Source of the DNA: Opisthocomus hoazin
Taxonomy: Eukaryota > Chordata > Aves > Opisthocomiformes > Opisthocomidae
Direction of reading: 5' to 3'
Assembly: GCF_030867145.1 (NCBI RefSeq)
Contig: NC_134419.1
Coordinates: 1,860,001-1,924,000, forward strand
Length of the DNA: 64,000 nt
Program-made: the position numbers and the translations under genes
Notes under the pieces: model-generated
What the model was told of the DNA's origin: nothing
Databases searched by the model: none
The model's input: only the letters and a program-made list of their open reading frames with translations
Shown: positions 1 through 13,400 of the stretch, in pieces
How positions within the stretch are numbered: the first letter of the stretch is position 1
Layout: each line of letters starts with the position of its first letter

Positions 1-1179
1 TCTGCAGTTAGCAGCAGCGGGTGAGCAAGGATGCTCGGAGCATCGCGGAGGTGGGCAGCTTACCTGCTGTTTTCCACAGAGGGGGTTTTGGCGAGCTGGC
101 AGGCGTGGGTGCTGGCCCTGGGCTGGGTGCTGCTCACACCCTTCGCCAGAATTCGGGCTGGCTTGCATCCCTTGTTGGAGCACGCTTCCTCGGCGGCTGT
201 GTGATGGCGGTAGGACATACTCCACCAGCCATGTGGTTAGAGAAGCGGCAGAGGCACGGGCAGCCTTTCGAAACAGCACGGCTGCCTCCAAAAATCCCTG
301 CGAACGGTCCGTTGGCAGCACTGCCAGTGGGTGATAACCTCGCAGGAGAGAAACTTGCTTGCCTCTAGCTTGGTTTTCCGAGGACGCTTTGCTTGCCTTA
401 CTGGTCTGAGCTGCGCTGGGATGTGGCTGTACCCCCGTGCAAGGAGGGAGGTGGAAGCGGTGTGGGTGCTGCGCTGCTGTGAGGATGCTCGCCGTGCTGG
501 GGAGGGCTGGGTGGTCCTGGGGCAGGGGCACGGCTGTGGCACAGAGAGGGCTGCACCCTTCCCGGGCTTGGCACGCTCCAGAGCAGGTCACTGGTGGGCG
601 TGAAGGCGAGTAAGGAAGCATTAATGCAGCAATAGCCAGTTCATCAGTCCTGGGAGCTCTTTTATTCCCCTAGTGTTTTAAGAGTTGTGTGGCTCAGCAG
701 TGGGAAGAGCCTGCCTGTCCAAGGAAACATGGGGCTGCACGTGGTTCAGATCACTGCGGTAAGCCTCACCCCGCTCAGGAGGACCATGAGGTCGAGGATT
801 ACTTCATTTGCCTAGGTTTGTGATATCCACGTGTTTTGTGTGTGGATTTGCTCGAGTGAGCAAACTAGAAGGGCCCAGAAGATGCTGGTAGCTGTCAGTG
901 TGATTTTGGTATAACTGAGGCATCTGAGACAGAACCAGCAGATTCTGGCTGCCTCAGCTAATCCTAATTTGATCCCACTAGAAAGGCAGTAATATGTCTG
1001 TAGATGTAATAAACTTAATTACTTAACTGCAGGATCAAGGAGCTATGAAGGAGAATCATTTGATGCATTTGTTTTAAATTGCCTGCGGACAGTTGAATGG
1101 GGAGCTGCCTATTTTGGTGGGGAAACCACTACAGAAGATACCTAAAGATTCTAAAAATGTGGTTCTCTTCTGTCTGCAG
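1..1179 (+). other. WLS: WLS intron 1, 3' part
   Basis: This stretch ends at a good acceptor (pyrimidine tract, then tctgtctgcag) in front of exon 2. Several short open frames occur, but none resembles the WLS N-terminus, so exon 1 lies further upstream. I see no repeat or RNA gene here. Confidence 0.75.
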
Positions 1180-1452
1180 CTCCCAGCCCCACTACAGCTG
1201 TTCCTTACATGTCGGTGAAGTGCATTGATGTAAGAAAAAACCACCACAAAACCAAGTGGCTGATGCCCTGGGGACCCAACCACTGCGAGAAGCTCAAAGA
1301 CTTCGACGAGGCGATGAGCAGGCAGATCGAAGCCAACGACATCGTCTTTGCCGTGCACGTTCCCCTCCCCAACAAGGAGATGAGCCCCTGGTTCCAGTTC
1401 ATGCTTTTCATCATACAGCTGGACATCGCGTTCAAGATGGACAACGACCTGA
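1180..1452 (+). CDS. WLS: WLS exon 2 (luminal domain, first part)
   Basis: The exon begins in phase 1: a G from exon 1 completes an Ala codon, followed by PSPTTAV. It contains the recognisable blocks [21 protein letters not shown] and [10 protein letters not shown] of the luminal domain between helices 1 and 2. The donor is A|GTAAGT, and the split codon completes as Lys in exon 3 (Arg in the human protein as I recall it). Confidence 0.95.
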
Positions 1453-4400
1453 GTAAGTCGCTCTCCGTTGTTCGTTAGATGCCGACCGTGGTCTGATTTC
1501 CCTGTGTGTTTCGGAGCCCTGGCCCAGGCTGCCCAGGGAGGCTGTGGAGTCTCCTTCTCTGGAGATATTCCAGCCCCGCCTGGACGCGGTGCTGTGCAGC
1601 CTGCTCTGGGTGACCCTGCTTGGGCAGGGGGTTGGGCTGGGTGACCCACAGAGGGCCCTGCCAACCCTGACCATGCTGGGATTCTGTTTCCCTTAAAGCT
1701 GCTGTTGTGCTGTGTGTTAACTGCTGCAATGTGTCCCTACAGCGAGGTGACACAGGGCTGCGTTCTAAAGGTGGGAACCGTGATGAGGCGTTTCGGGGTG
1801 TCTCTGCACAGAGAACTGTTCATGCCGCACCAGCGAGCAGCTAAGCAGATGACGAGCAGGTTCCCTGTTTTTAAGTACGTTGGCCATCAGCAACTCCACT
1901 GGTTTAAATCCAGCAATTTGCTTTCGCAGCATACGCTCCCGGGTTTCAAATAGTTTTCCGCAATATTCCAGGATGCTGGGAGCGCAGCGACAGCCTGCGG
2001 TTGGGAATAGAGCCCAGCCCTTTCATCTGCTTCTTTCCTCCTGCTTCTGCGTGGTCCTGTCCTGTCCCTCTGGCCGCGGGGTGAGCGGCGTCGTGCAGCC
2101 TCCCCGGCAGGAGCCAGGCTTTGCCTGGGCCAGCTCTCTGACCGGCTGGCGGGTTGACTTGGTGGCTGCCACACGTGGTAGTGCCAGGACTGCTGCTGAA
2201 GGTCTACTGAGCAGGCGAGGAGTGGGGATGTCCCTCCCGGAGGCAGCACGTCTGCCCGAGCAGCAGCATCGCCTCGCTGCGCTCTCGTTCGTGTGTGTCG
2301 GTCTGCGTGGAGGTGGCGAGCTGCAGACTTGTGGGAGTTTGGAACGTTTTGTTTTTATAATCGTCTCTTCCCCAAAAATCCTTGATGCAAAGACTTGACT
2401 GGTTAACTAGTTTCCCAGTGCTGAAGACATTAAGCCATGGTATTTTGCTCCATGTATGCCAGATGCTTTTGTGTGATGAGTTTCTAAACTGTAAGTCAAA
2501 GTACGTAGTAAATGAACTTGGGGATCAATAATTTCTACATGAGGAGCTCCTAAGAAGGAATGCTCACGTTGCAGCGTTCAAACACGAACTCTGCATTGGG
2601 CACCAGCTGCAGAAGAGTTGATGTTTATTTTCTGAGCCTTGGTCATAACAATGACTTCAGCCTCTTCAGCTTGAGGTTGGTTGCTGGTGAACAGAGATAG
2701 TTGGGCTACCTTCCATCAATCATTGTGAGAGACATTTTTTGCTAGGATTTGATACATGCAGGTGGAAAAAAAAACACCTTCTGGCCTTGAAACTAGTGGT
2801 GCAAATTAACTGGGAAACTGAATAGGTGCAGGAATTGTAGAAGCAGAGAATGGTAAGGGTTGGAAGAGACCTTAAATATCATCTGGTTCCAACCCCCCTG
2901 CCATGAGCAGGGACATCTCCCACCAGCCCAGGGTGCTCAGAGCTCCATCCAACCTGGCCTTGAGCCCTGCCAGGGAGGGGGCAGCCACAGCTTCTCTGGG
3001 CAGCCTGGGCCAGGGCCTCACCACCCTCATGGGGAAGAATTTCTTCCTCATATCTCATCTAAACCTGCCCTCTGTTAGTTTGGAGCCATTCCCCCTTGTC
3101 CTATCACTGCACCCCCTTGTGCAAAGCCCCTCTCCACCCTTCCTGTAGCCCCTCCAGGCACTGGCAGCTGCTCTAAGGTCACCCTGGAGCCTTCTCTTCT
3201 CCAGGCTGACCAGCCCCAGCTCCCTCAGCCTGTCCTCGGAGGAGAGGTGCTCCAGCCATGGAAGAAGCTGGCTTCCTGGGATCCACCCTTTGTACCTGGA
3301 AAAAGATGAAGTATGCAAATAAAAAAACCAAAAAAACCAAATACACCCCCCCCCCCCAAAAAAAAAAAAAACCACCAAAAAAACAACAGAAAAACCAAAC
3401 CCTTACACCAAACTCCAAATAACCCTGCAAAAAAATCTGCAGAACGATGTTGGGAGCAGCAAGGGCAAGACTGATCTGCACCTTATTGAAAGAAGAGCTG
3501 TATGTGCGTTTGCATGTTTGAAAGTGGTGGGGAAAAACCCCTCTATCCAGCAACTATAACCTAACAATGACTCAACAATTTCCTTTTCAAACTGGTCTGC
3601 GCCGGGGTTCTGGAGCTCTTTCCCTGGCTGCAGCCTTTCCTGACAGCTTTACGTTTCCTTCACTGCCTTGCCTGCTCAGTGTGGACCTGTTCCTTCCTAG
3701 CTATTTGGTGTATCATCATGAAGAGAAGTTAAAAATGAGATTGTATAATGTTGCATATGTATTCTGATCCCTATAATTATCTCTAAAATTAGGGAGAGTA
3801 GCTCTGTGACTTTAAGGCCCCAACTTCTTAGGCTTCAGTAGATGATTGCGTGCGGGGCCTCTTTGTTCTGAGGCTTTTGGGGTCTGGTCGCTGGTCAGCA
3901 CCTGGGAGCGAGCTGCTGAAGCGCTCAGCAGGCTTTGGCAGCGTCTCCTGCAGGTGCAGAGAGCCTTTGCTTCAGGCCATGGTTTGTGCTGTTCAGCGAC
4001 CGGCTCCTGCAAAGGTGGGAACGTTTTTGGGGGGGGTTTAAAAGCAGAAAAGCTTGTCTTGGGGCACCCTCTGGGTAGTGAAGGTGAGGTTTGGGGGTGA
4101 GCTGGACCACTCTGTCTGTGGCCATCATCAGTTTGGTAGCTGCTGGTGGATTTTCTTCATAAGAAGCATTTGGAGAACAAGGGGTATGAGTCCTTCATAT
4201 GGTGGGAGCTTATTTGCCCCATCTTCAAGGTTTTCTTTCATTGACTGAAGAAAGTATTTTAAAACATTATTTTCCTACACTTTGTGCCAAGCTGAAGGCA
4301 GATGTAAATCAAGTGGAAAATCTAAGAAACTAGTGAGTAACACATTTCTTGCTTGCTTGATTGTGCTTTAATGGATTTTAAAAGAATAAAAATAAATCTT

Positions 4401-7400
4401 ATTAAGTCAAAATAATTGCAGATGTGTCTCTTTATCTTACTGCTAACTTTGCCTTAGTGTTAAGAGCTTCATTGATCAGGTAATTGGAATTAGCTCAAAA
4501 GAGTCAACACTGAAGATATGAAATCACCTCATCTCTTTTAAATCAACAAGCTGAGCTTCTGCTCTCAAGCTTTAACCCGAGCCCTCAAAGCCAGCCACTG
4601 CTGGTCACCGTCGCAATGGTGTCGTGAAGCTGCCTCCGGTCGTCTGGGAGAGCAGCACTGCTGGGCACTGTGCTTCCCTGCCCCGAGAAGCTGGCTGCTG
4701 GTCGCCCTGGGGAAGCACCCCGGTCTTGCCGGCCCCTGAGACCCTGCAGCCTGGTCCCTGGGAGAGGGACGCTGCGGGGCGGGGGATGTTTAGAAGCTGA
4801 GCTGCTGCCCTCATGTTTATCCATCACAGAAAGCTGGGAGAGACTCACACTTGCTGTTTGTTTCTCTGAGGAAAAGGCTATTTCTGTGCCCAAGCTGTCC
4901 ATGTCCATGGCCAGCTCCTGGGGCCCTCGCAGAGCAGCGCTGCGGCCGTCTGGGGTTGCTGGTAGGGAGCTTGCAAGTCCCCTTTCCTTGGCAGCTGAGG
5001 CGGTCAGCGCTGTCCCCTGTGCATCAGGGTCACTTCAAAAATTCATTCCTGCTTTGCTTTAGTTGTTGCTTGTTGGCACGTCTTGCACTGGGCTGTCACG
5101 GGCGGGAGACCTTGGAGGAGGGTAGGGGGATGTGCTGTGAGCTTAGAGGGAACTTCACTTTTTTTTATTTATTTTTTGGGCTGGGCTGCTGCCATGGGTC
5201 TGGGCCATTTGCATTTGGCAAGCCGCAGTGTTCCTCACAGAGAACACCAGTCTTTGAGCTGCTGTGCAGCACAACCATTTATGTGCCAAGAAATAATTCA
5301 CCAGTGTCTGTCCTCAGCTGGAGCAGGGACCTGGAGGCTGCTGGCTCCCCGACTGCCACGGGCTCTGGGAGCTCCTAGAGCCGGGCTCTTCCTACCTCCG
5401 TTTCACCTGGTGGAAAAGTAAACCCGGAATTGCTTCATGTCGAGGAGTGCAGTGTCCCCCAGGAGTACAAAGTGATGGTTGCGCTGTGCTGGGCATGGGA
5501 TAATCGGGTGGCGTAACAGGATGGAGGGGCCTTTATGAATTTTCAGTCTGAAAAAAAACAAAAAAAAAAACCCAACTTGTTTTCTTCTTTTGATATCTAG
5601 TGAACTTAAAATGTTGATAAGTGAGAATGACTTCTGGTTTCTTTGCAGTTGGGTACAGTCGGATGGCTGAGCACTGCAGGCTCCTGTTCAAATTCATCCA
5701 ATTTTGATCTCTCTGGTAGATTTTGTAATTTTAGAAAGCTGGTGAAGCATGGAAGTGTAATGCAAATAACTCTAGCATTGCTCCATGCATGCGCTTCCTT
5801 CCAGACAGCTGTATTAGTATGCGGCTGGCACGGAGCCGTCTTCGGAAACAACTTCTCTATTTTTAGACTATTGTAATGTGAGTGAAGATATCCTCTGCGA
5901 ATATCACGCCATAAAGTGAATCATGGAGAAGACCTTGGGCGCTGAGCGTCTGGCAGTGAAATGCCAAAGTACACTGGTGGTGCTGGGAGCGTGACGGGGA
6001 CCGGGGAGTCCCTCGCTGCAGGGGGTCACGGCTCTGGCCGGCTGCGGAGCATCTCGGAGCCCTGCGAATGGAGAGACGTCGGGGAGAATCCACGCTGGGA
6101 GCCCCGGCAGGAGTGCGTCTTCTCCTTGGCGGGCGTCCCTGGAACGCACCATCATCTGAACAAAGCTGTCTCACTTCTGCAGGGCTTTTGCTATAACCCT
6201 GTGATATGAGCGAGGCGGGCACGCGAGCTGCTGCTGGCAGAGGTTATTTACCAGGCTCTGTGTTATCCAGATGTTAGCCACAAGATGGGTGAAGGCGAGG
6301 TTAATCTGGGGCACGCCACGAAGAGGTGCTCTGACGTGGCCCTTGTGAGATGAAGTGTCCTGACATGGGCAGTTTCACCTCTTGGTACTGAACAAGACAG
6401 CAATTCTACCTCTTATTGTTGGGATATTCTGGAGAATCTTGATTAACGTGCATGGAGGAACTGATTAATTGCTTTCTTGGAACATGTTAGCATCTGGGGA
6501 GCTGAGCAGAGGCTTGATACAGCTTTATCCCATCCTTCCTTGCATGTATTCTTCCTCTTCTGCTGTGGCTCAGCCTTGAATAATTAAAATATTCTGCTTG
6601 CTCTCAGCACTTCTAGAAGTAAAAACTGGCTTGACTGTCAGTCCCTTGCCTCCTGTTCGCTCCTCCCGTCCACTGTTTTGATGGTAAAGAACTCTGTTGT
6701 TTCAAAGCACCTTTCTTTTATCTTGAAGCCAAGCATGGTGGGACATCAGCTGCTGCTTCTCCCCTCCTCCCCCTCATGTGTGTATGCACGCCCGGGCGCG
6801 CAGCCTGCCCTGCGTAGGGTGCTCGTGCTGCCCGCGAGAAGGGCGCGCACCCCCAGATCATCTGCTCGCCGTCTGAGGTTTTGCTGCTCATGTGGAGAAG
6901 CCATGCATCTTCCTAACCTTCAGGTCTCTGCCAAACAGTGTGTCACTGTCCTTATTTGTGTCTTGGGCAATGGGGGCTGCTAATGACAGGCTGGGAGCGG
7001 GCTGGTGTGGGAGTATCAGTCTGCTGTGCTGAAATACATATCTGTGTGTGTCTGTATGTATACATACATACAAATATGTGTATTTTGCGAAGACAGCCTT
7101 GAAGGGTCTGTGTACAAAGCCCTGTTCTCGTGGGGGATGTTTCCCTGACGGAGATTCGGAGGGAGATTCTAATCCCTTGGTCTGGCACACGCCGGTATCT
7201 CTCCTGCCTTCTGGTTCTCGTTCTCGATGGCGGCAGCAACATTTGGATTGCAAAGATGAAATAATGAAAGCTGTTGTTGTTGGACTTGATCCCAAGCATT
7301 CCAGTTGGTTTTATGGCTGCTGAAATGAAGTTTGTAGTTCTTTTTAGCCGGGCCAAGTTTAACCTTATGTTCCCATTTATCTGTTTTGTTGGTCTTCTAA

Positions 7401-10400
7401 ATAGCGGATCTGAGATGGCAAATTCATGTTTCATGGAAACCTAACGAATGGCTGTCGTGGAAAGGAACTGGATATCAATCTGGATGGTGCAGATCACGTA
7501 TGAAAAAAAAAAAAAAGCTCAAAAAAATCTGGATGCATCCACATCAGATGCAGACCAGAGCCACCTCCAAACACAGCATAAATAGCAGGTCTGAGCCACA
7601 GAGACCATCCCCGTCCCTGCCCATCATTTTGGATGAGTGTGCCACCACATATTCCCAACAAAAATATAACTCAATAAGATGACAAATGTGCGGGGGGCGC
7701 AGCGCTTGAAGGACTCATGCTTCCTTGTAGACATGAAACGACCTCCCTTCAGAATTACGAAGACCAGATTGTTTTCAGAGCTGACCTCCAAACCTCATCA
7801 AGTGCTGGTGTGTTTTTGCAGCCCATTCTCGCGCGCGGGCTGCAAGAGCAGGCAAGCCCCTCTGTCGCACCGCCTGTTCCTGGTGAAGAGCGATGGGCGA
7901 TGTCCTCACAGGACAATGAAGATGCGGTGACGCAGCCCTGACGGGGACGCGTGCGTGTGTGTCGGCTTAGATCTGCAGAGGCATTTCTGACCTCCTGAGC
8001 TCAGGAGTGTGCCACGGCCCGCTTCCAGGGAGCTTGCAAGTGTGAGCTGTTTGCAGCAAGAGCATGCTGTTTCGACGCTGGCCCAACAAGTGGTTCCATA
8101 GCCGCCTTCCAACGCTTCTCCACGGCGGCTGGTCCCGTAGCCACCTTCCAGTGCTTCTCCAGGGCGGCTGGTCCCGTAGGCGCCTTCCAGCGCTTCTCCA
8201 GGGCAGCTGGTCCCGTAGCCACCTTCCAGCACTTCTCCAGGGCGGCTGGTCCCGTAGGCGCCTTCCAGCGCTTCTCCAGGGCAGCTGGTCCCGTAGGCGC
8301 CTTCCAGCGCTTCTCCAGGGCGGCTGGTCCCGTAGGCGCCTTCCAGCGCTTCTCCAGGGCGGCTGGTCCCGTAGCCACCTTCCAGCGCTTCTCCAGGGCA
8401 GCTGGTCCCGTAGGCGCCTTCCAGTGCTTCTCCAGGGCAGCTGGTCCCGTAGCCGCCTTCCAGCGCTTCTCCAGGGCGGCTGGTCCCATAGCCGCCTTCC
8501 AGTGCTTCTCCAGGGTGGCTGGTCCCGTAGCCACCTTCCAGCGCTTCTCCAGGGCGGCTGGTCCCATAGCCGCCTTCCAGCGCTTCTCTAGGGCAGCTGT
8601 TCCCATAGGCGCCTTCCAGCTTGTCCAGGGCAGCTGGTCCCGTAGGCTTCTTCCAACGCTTCTCCAGGGCGGCTGGTCCCGTAGCCACCTTCCAACGCTT
8701 CTCCAGGGCGGCTGGTCCCATAGCCACCTTCCAACGCTTCTCCAGGGCTGCTGGTCCTATAGCCACCTTCCAACGCTTCTCCAGGGCGGCTGGTCCCATA
8801 GCCACCTGCCAGCGCTTCTCCAGGGCGGCTGGTCCCATAGCCGCCTTCCAACGCTTCTCCAGGGCAGCTGGTCCTGTAGCCACCTTCCAGTGCTTCTCCA
8901 GGGCAGCTGGTCCCGTAGGCGCCTTCCAGCGCTTCTCCAGGGCGGCTGGTCCCGTAGCCACCTTCCAGCGCTTCTCCAGGGCAGCTGGTCCCGTAGGTGC
9001 CTTCCAACGCTTCTCCAGGGCAGCTGGTCCTGTAGCCACCTTCCAGTGCTTCTCCAGGGCAGCTGGTCCCGTAGCCACCTTCCAGCGCTTCTCCAGGGCG
9101 GCTGGTCCCGTAGGCGCCTTCCAGCTTCTCCAGGGCAGCTGGTCCCGTAGCCGCCTTCCAGCGCTTCTCCAGGGCGAGTGATCCCGTAGCCACCTTCCAA
9201 CGCTTCTCCAGTGGCTGCGGCTCTCAGGGTTTGGTGATCTGTCAAAAGAGGCCAGCTTGTAGCATGCACATCCTCGTTTCAGAACGTGTCCCTCTTGCGG
9301 AGCCTGCCCTTGGATCCGTGCCTGGTGAACAGGATTTGACATCTGGTGGAGACTTGCCTCAGGTTTTTAAAGCACGTTTGTGTGTTGCTGCTTGGCGGGC
9401 TTCAGCTATAACTCTCCATTTTGTGAATCTGCTGAGTTATGGCACCTAAATAAGTCTGTTCCAGCCCCGTTTCCTTCTTGCAGCGATGACCTCGTGGCAG
9501 CATCCTAGCGAGAGCATATTTGTCATCCCCCATACTCTTACTGTGAATGTGTCCAGGAGAGGAGGAGCTGACGGTTTCCACACAAATTGGATGCGGTGAC
9601 CTTACCTGGGCGTAGAAACTCCGTGTGCGTTTACTGGCGTGCGAGTCGGGGCGTCTGTGAAGGCAGAAACAAGTCCGTGCTGGTGCGGGCGGGGAGGGAG
9701 GCCTTTGAAAGTCTCGTGTGGAATGACTTAAGCTAAACAACACCGACAGCAAACAGCAACTCCGTCGTGTGTGGTTGTTTCTGGGATTATTTTTTTTTCC
9801 AGCAAGGCTAGCGTAGCCAAACTTCAACTTTTTAAAAAGTTTCTTATTAAAGGAACTTTGTGTAGTGCTTTCTTACTACTCTGGGAACCCTGGCTTATAT
9901 TTTAAGAGTGGAGGATCCTAGTTGTGGGCAATTTTGAAGCAATTGTTACTTTTGGTGATTCTGACTTTTCCCAGCTCTGCCTTTCCCTGCCTTCTCCCTT
10001 CCTGTCCCACCCAAAGATCTCTGCGGCCCTTTTTGTTTCTTGCATTTAACAGCGCTCTGGCAGAACACGTCCTTGTCAAGGGGTGGATTTTAGACCTTTT
10101 TATTCAAGGTGTTGGCCTTCAGTGTTTATGGATGGTGAACCTACAGGCAGAAGAAACCTAAGGTTACATCGATAGATGGCTTCTGCCGGCATATCTACGT
10201 GAATAAAATGCACCATTAGTTGCATGGTTTCTCCTTTTTATGGTTCATCTGACCATACACAGTTGTATCCTTCATCTTCTTTATGGTTCTCTGTAACGAA
10301 GCGCTATTTCAATGTTGATTTAAAGCAAATCCTGTGATGCAATATAGTTGTTTCCTGAAGGGGAAGGACCTATTGTGCACCCTTGCATCGCCTGCAGAAG

Positions 10401-13400
10401 GTCTAGGTAGGAGCCTGTCTTACTGTCCCTGCACCAGCCTGCACTGGAGAGGCTGCTGGGTTGCTGCCCGGCTTACTGCCTGTCTCCGCAGCAGTCTCGG
10501 TTCCCGTTTTATAGGAGTTATTGTTTCTAAGGCTGTATGAATAAATGATGCTGCTCACCCACAACCGTAACATAAGCTGTAAGTCATGATACATTAGGAA
10601 GACATCAGACCTTTATGACCAGTAAAAATTCTTTCCTCTCCAGTAGAGAGGAGATAAATGTTTTGAAAAAGGCAATTTTGTATTGTTTGGAATGGAAAAA
10701 TTTCCGTTCTCCTCCGTAGCTGCATGCATCTTGGAGGTCCTTTCGGTGTCTAGAGTCTCTCACACCTTTCTGCTGTTCTCTACCGTTCACAGAATCACAG
10801 AATGGTAGGGGTTGAAGGGACCTCTGTGTGTCATCTAGTCCAACCCTCCTAACAAGTATTCCTCTCTAACAAGTGTAATGTCTCCTTACTCTTGCAGAAG
10901 AAAATGCAGAAATTACCCTGGACGTGTCGTTAGGGTATCGCGATGACATGTTTGGTGACTGGGAAGAAATAGCACATGCGATAGAGATCAGGAAGCTGAA
11001 ATGCACCTTTGGCTCACCAAAAGTAAGGTGTTTGGATGGCGCTGGTGGTGGGGAGGTGTGGGAGTGTGGTGGGAGTTGTCCTCTTGCTGTCCTTCATGGT
11101 GCTTCCTAGAAGCTCTGAGTAGTTCAATCGTGGCTTTCAAACGTGTCAGCTTTCTCTTGGCTCACAAACTTTGAAAACCTGATGAGCTCCACATACGATT
11201 GGTTCTGATGGCAGTACAAGAGAAGGGGATGAAGTCGGAGGTAGACTTAAGGCTGTAAGGAAGAAAAGGTGTGAGGTGTTGCAGAGGTGTTGTCTGGAAC
11301 TCGAATGCTTTGAGATCTGTATACCCCAAACCATCCTAGAGAACTTGGACCTCTCCATCTTGTGTTTTTGTGAGGGACAAAAGCTTGTTCTTCAGGAGTG
11401 GTGAGGAAATAGCCCACCAGAAACTCTGTTAAAATAACTCCTTAATGCCTCTTAAAGCTACAAAGCTCAGGGGCAGAGAGCACAGCTAGCAGTGAGAACA
11501 GAGCATCTTGTTTAAAGAAAGATGTTTCTTTTCGTGCTGCAGACTGTAATTCCTGTGCTTCAGTTAATCTGGTGTCTCTTTACCGTGTCATGTTTCTTAG
11601 CTCTGTGTCTTGCTCTCCCACTTCACAGTCCCTTTCAGCAACCCACTTGTGCCTCCAGAAACACCTGTAGGCTTCCATGCAGCCACATAAACGCAGTAAA
11701 TGCGTACGAGCTGCGGAGGGGAGTGTTGCTGGTAAAACAAGACTTGAGAGACCTCAAGTCAAGACACGTGTGAGAGGGTTGCGTATTTTGTTTTGGCTCA
11801 GGTGCTTGCTGAGGGAGGGAGCTTGGATCCCAAAGTAGCCTTTCATCCTGAAAGGCTCCCTTGACTTCAAATATATTTAAGAGCCTGAGATGTGGACCTG
11901 CTTGAGTTCAAACACTGTTGACTCAATGACCCGAAAAACTTGAGCAAAAATGTGCCCAAGCCTCTGATGTTCTCCAGACTTGCACAGACTCTCCCCAGGA
12001 GAAGGCTGGAATTAGCAAGCAGGCTCTTGGTGCTAGCAGTGGTCCCAGTGTTAAGGTTTTGCAGCCCCTCACCATGGAAGGCGGGCTGGTCCGTCCGAGG
12101 CTGACCGCTGTCTTGCTGCTCTGTGCCCTTTTGCTAGACCCTGGACTCCGAAGGCCGTCACTACGACTGTGACTTCCTTCCCTTCATGGAGATCGGCAGC
12201 GTGGCTCACAAGTACTACCTCATCAACATCCGTCTGCCCGTGAACGAGAGGAAGGGCATTAACGTGGGCATTGGAGAAATCAAGGATATCCGCCTCGTGG
12301 TAAGTGTCTGTCTTGCTTCTGTCTGTGACTTCTGTCCAGGGGCTGCTGCAACTCCTTTCTTGATCTCCTTTTTGATCCACAGCAAGGTCCTACTCTTCAT
12401 CACGCGTAGCTCCTGCCCGCAACTGTGCCTTGACGGTTGGACTTGATGATCTTAGAGGTCTTTTCCAACCTTAGTGATTCTGCGAGTGTTTCCTCCTTTC
12501 TCAGGGATGCTCCCTTTGACTGCTCTCTCCTGAGGAGCCCTCCCCAAGCCTCGAGGAGTGCCACCTTCCCCCACTGTGACCACCTCCAGAGCTGGGCTCT
12601 CCCCACAGCTCCCAGAGCCTCCCCCATGTCCTCTCCTCCCCGCCGCGGTCTGGCTCAGCTGCAGAGCCCTCTGCCTGATGAAGCCCTGCCTGCTCCTAGG
12701 AGCTAAGGAGTAACAGAACAGCAGGGTTTGGGGGGACCTGATCTGTCCTGGGGTTGGCCATCGCCACGCGGACGTTTGGAATGCTGTCAGCTGTCCCTGC
12801 TCCTGCCCTCCCTTGAAGCTGGGTGGCCATGGGTGCTCCCAGCTAGCCAACTTCCCACTGCCATCCCCCTCAGCAGAAGCAGTGAGCCAGACAGCTGCGG
12901 TGGCCGCAGGCGGCGGTGGTGGGGCTTGTGTCTGGAGAAACGTACTCACTGGGCTGATGAGTTTCCCACCAGTGCTGACTTTGCTTCAGGGAGTATCTTG
13001 TTACTTGTCTGAGAGCGATTCTGCAAGCTTTTTCCATACGGTGTCCGTGCCGCTCTCTCCTCTGCTCCCCACCTCGCAGTGGAAGCTGTGTGTGTCAGCG
13101 TTTGTTTTCAGAACTTCTGAAGCATCTTCAGATGGCCTGAGTTGGATACTAAGCAGGCAGCTGCTCCCTTTCCCATGTTGGGCAAAGTGCGTCTTCCAAA
13201 GAGTGGTTGCATCTACGTGTGCTTACATGTGCTGCCTCATACTTGCCTCTCCCGTCAGCTCCCGTAAGGAGAAGCACGGAATAAGGATGTCAAACCCTCC
13301 ACAGCTCTTGCATTCCACCTTGCTTTTCCTTAGGGCATCCATCAAAATGGAGGCTTTACAAAAGTGTGGTTTGCCATGAAGACCTTCCTCACCCCCAGCA

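Larger units (their letters stand above)
1453..10897 (+). other. WLS: WLS intron 2 (9.4 kb)
   Basis: This is the largest intron in the window. It contains CR1 fragments at 1513, 2846 and 10788, an A/C-rich simple repeat near 3316, a TG/TA microsatellite near 7040 and the 39-bp minisatellite at 8090-9212. The stretches 3430-7030 and 9213-10787 have no gene that I can support. The AT-rich parts around 4250-4560 and 5570-5880 look like ordinary or possibly conserved non-coding DNA. Confidence 0.8.

Noticed and set aside
7906-9342. 478-codon minus-strand open frame with a 13-residue repeat
   Set aside because: It is a by-product of the 39-bp minisatellite. Several other frames across the same DNA are also open, and it lies antisense inside an intron with no domain.
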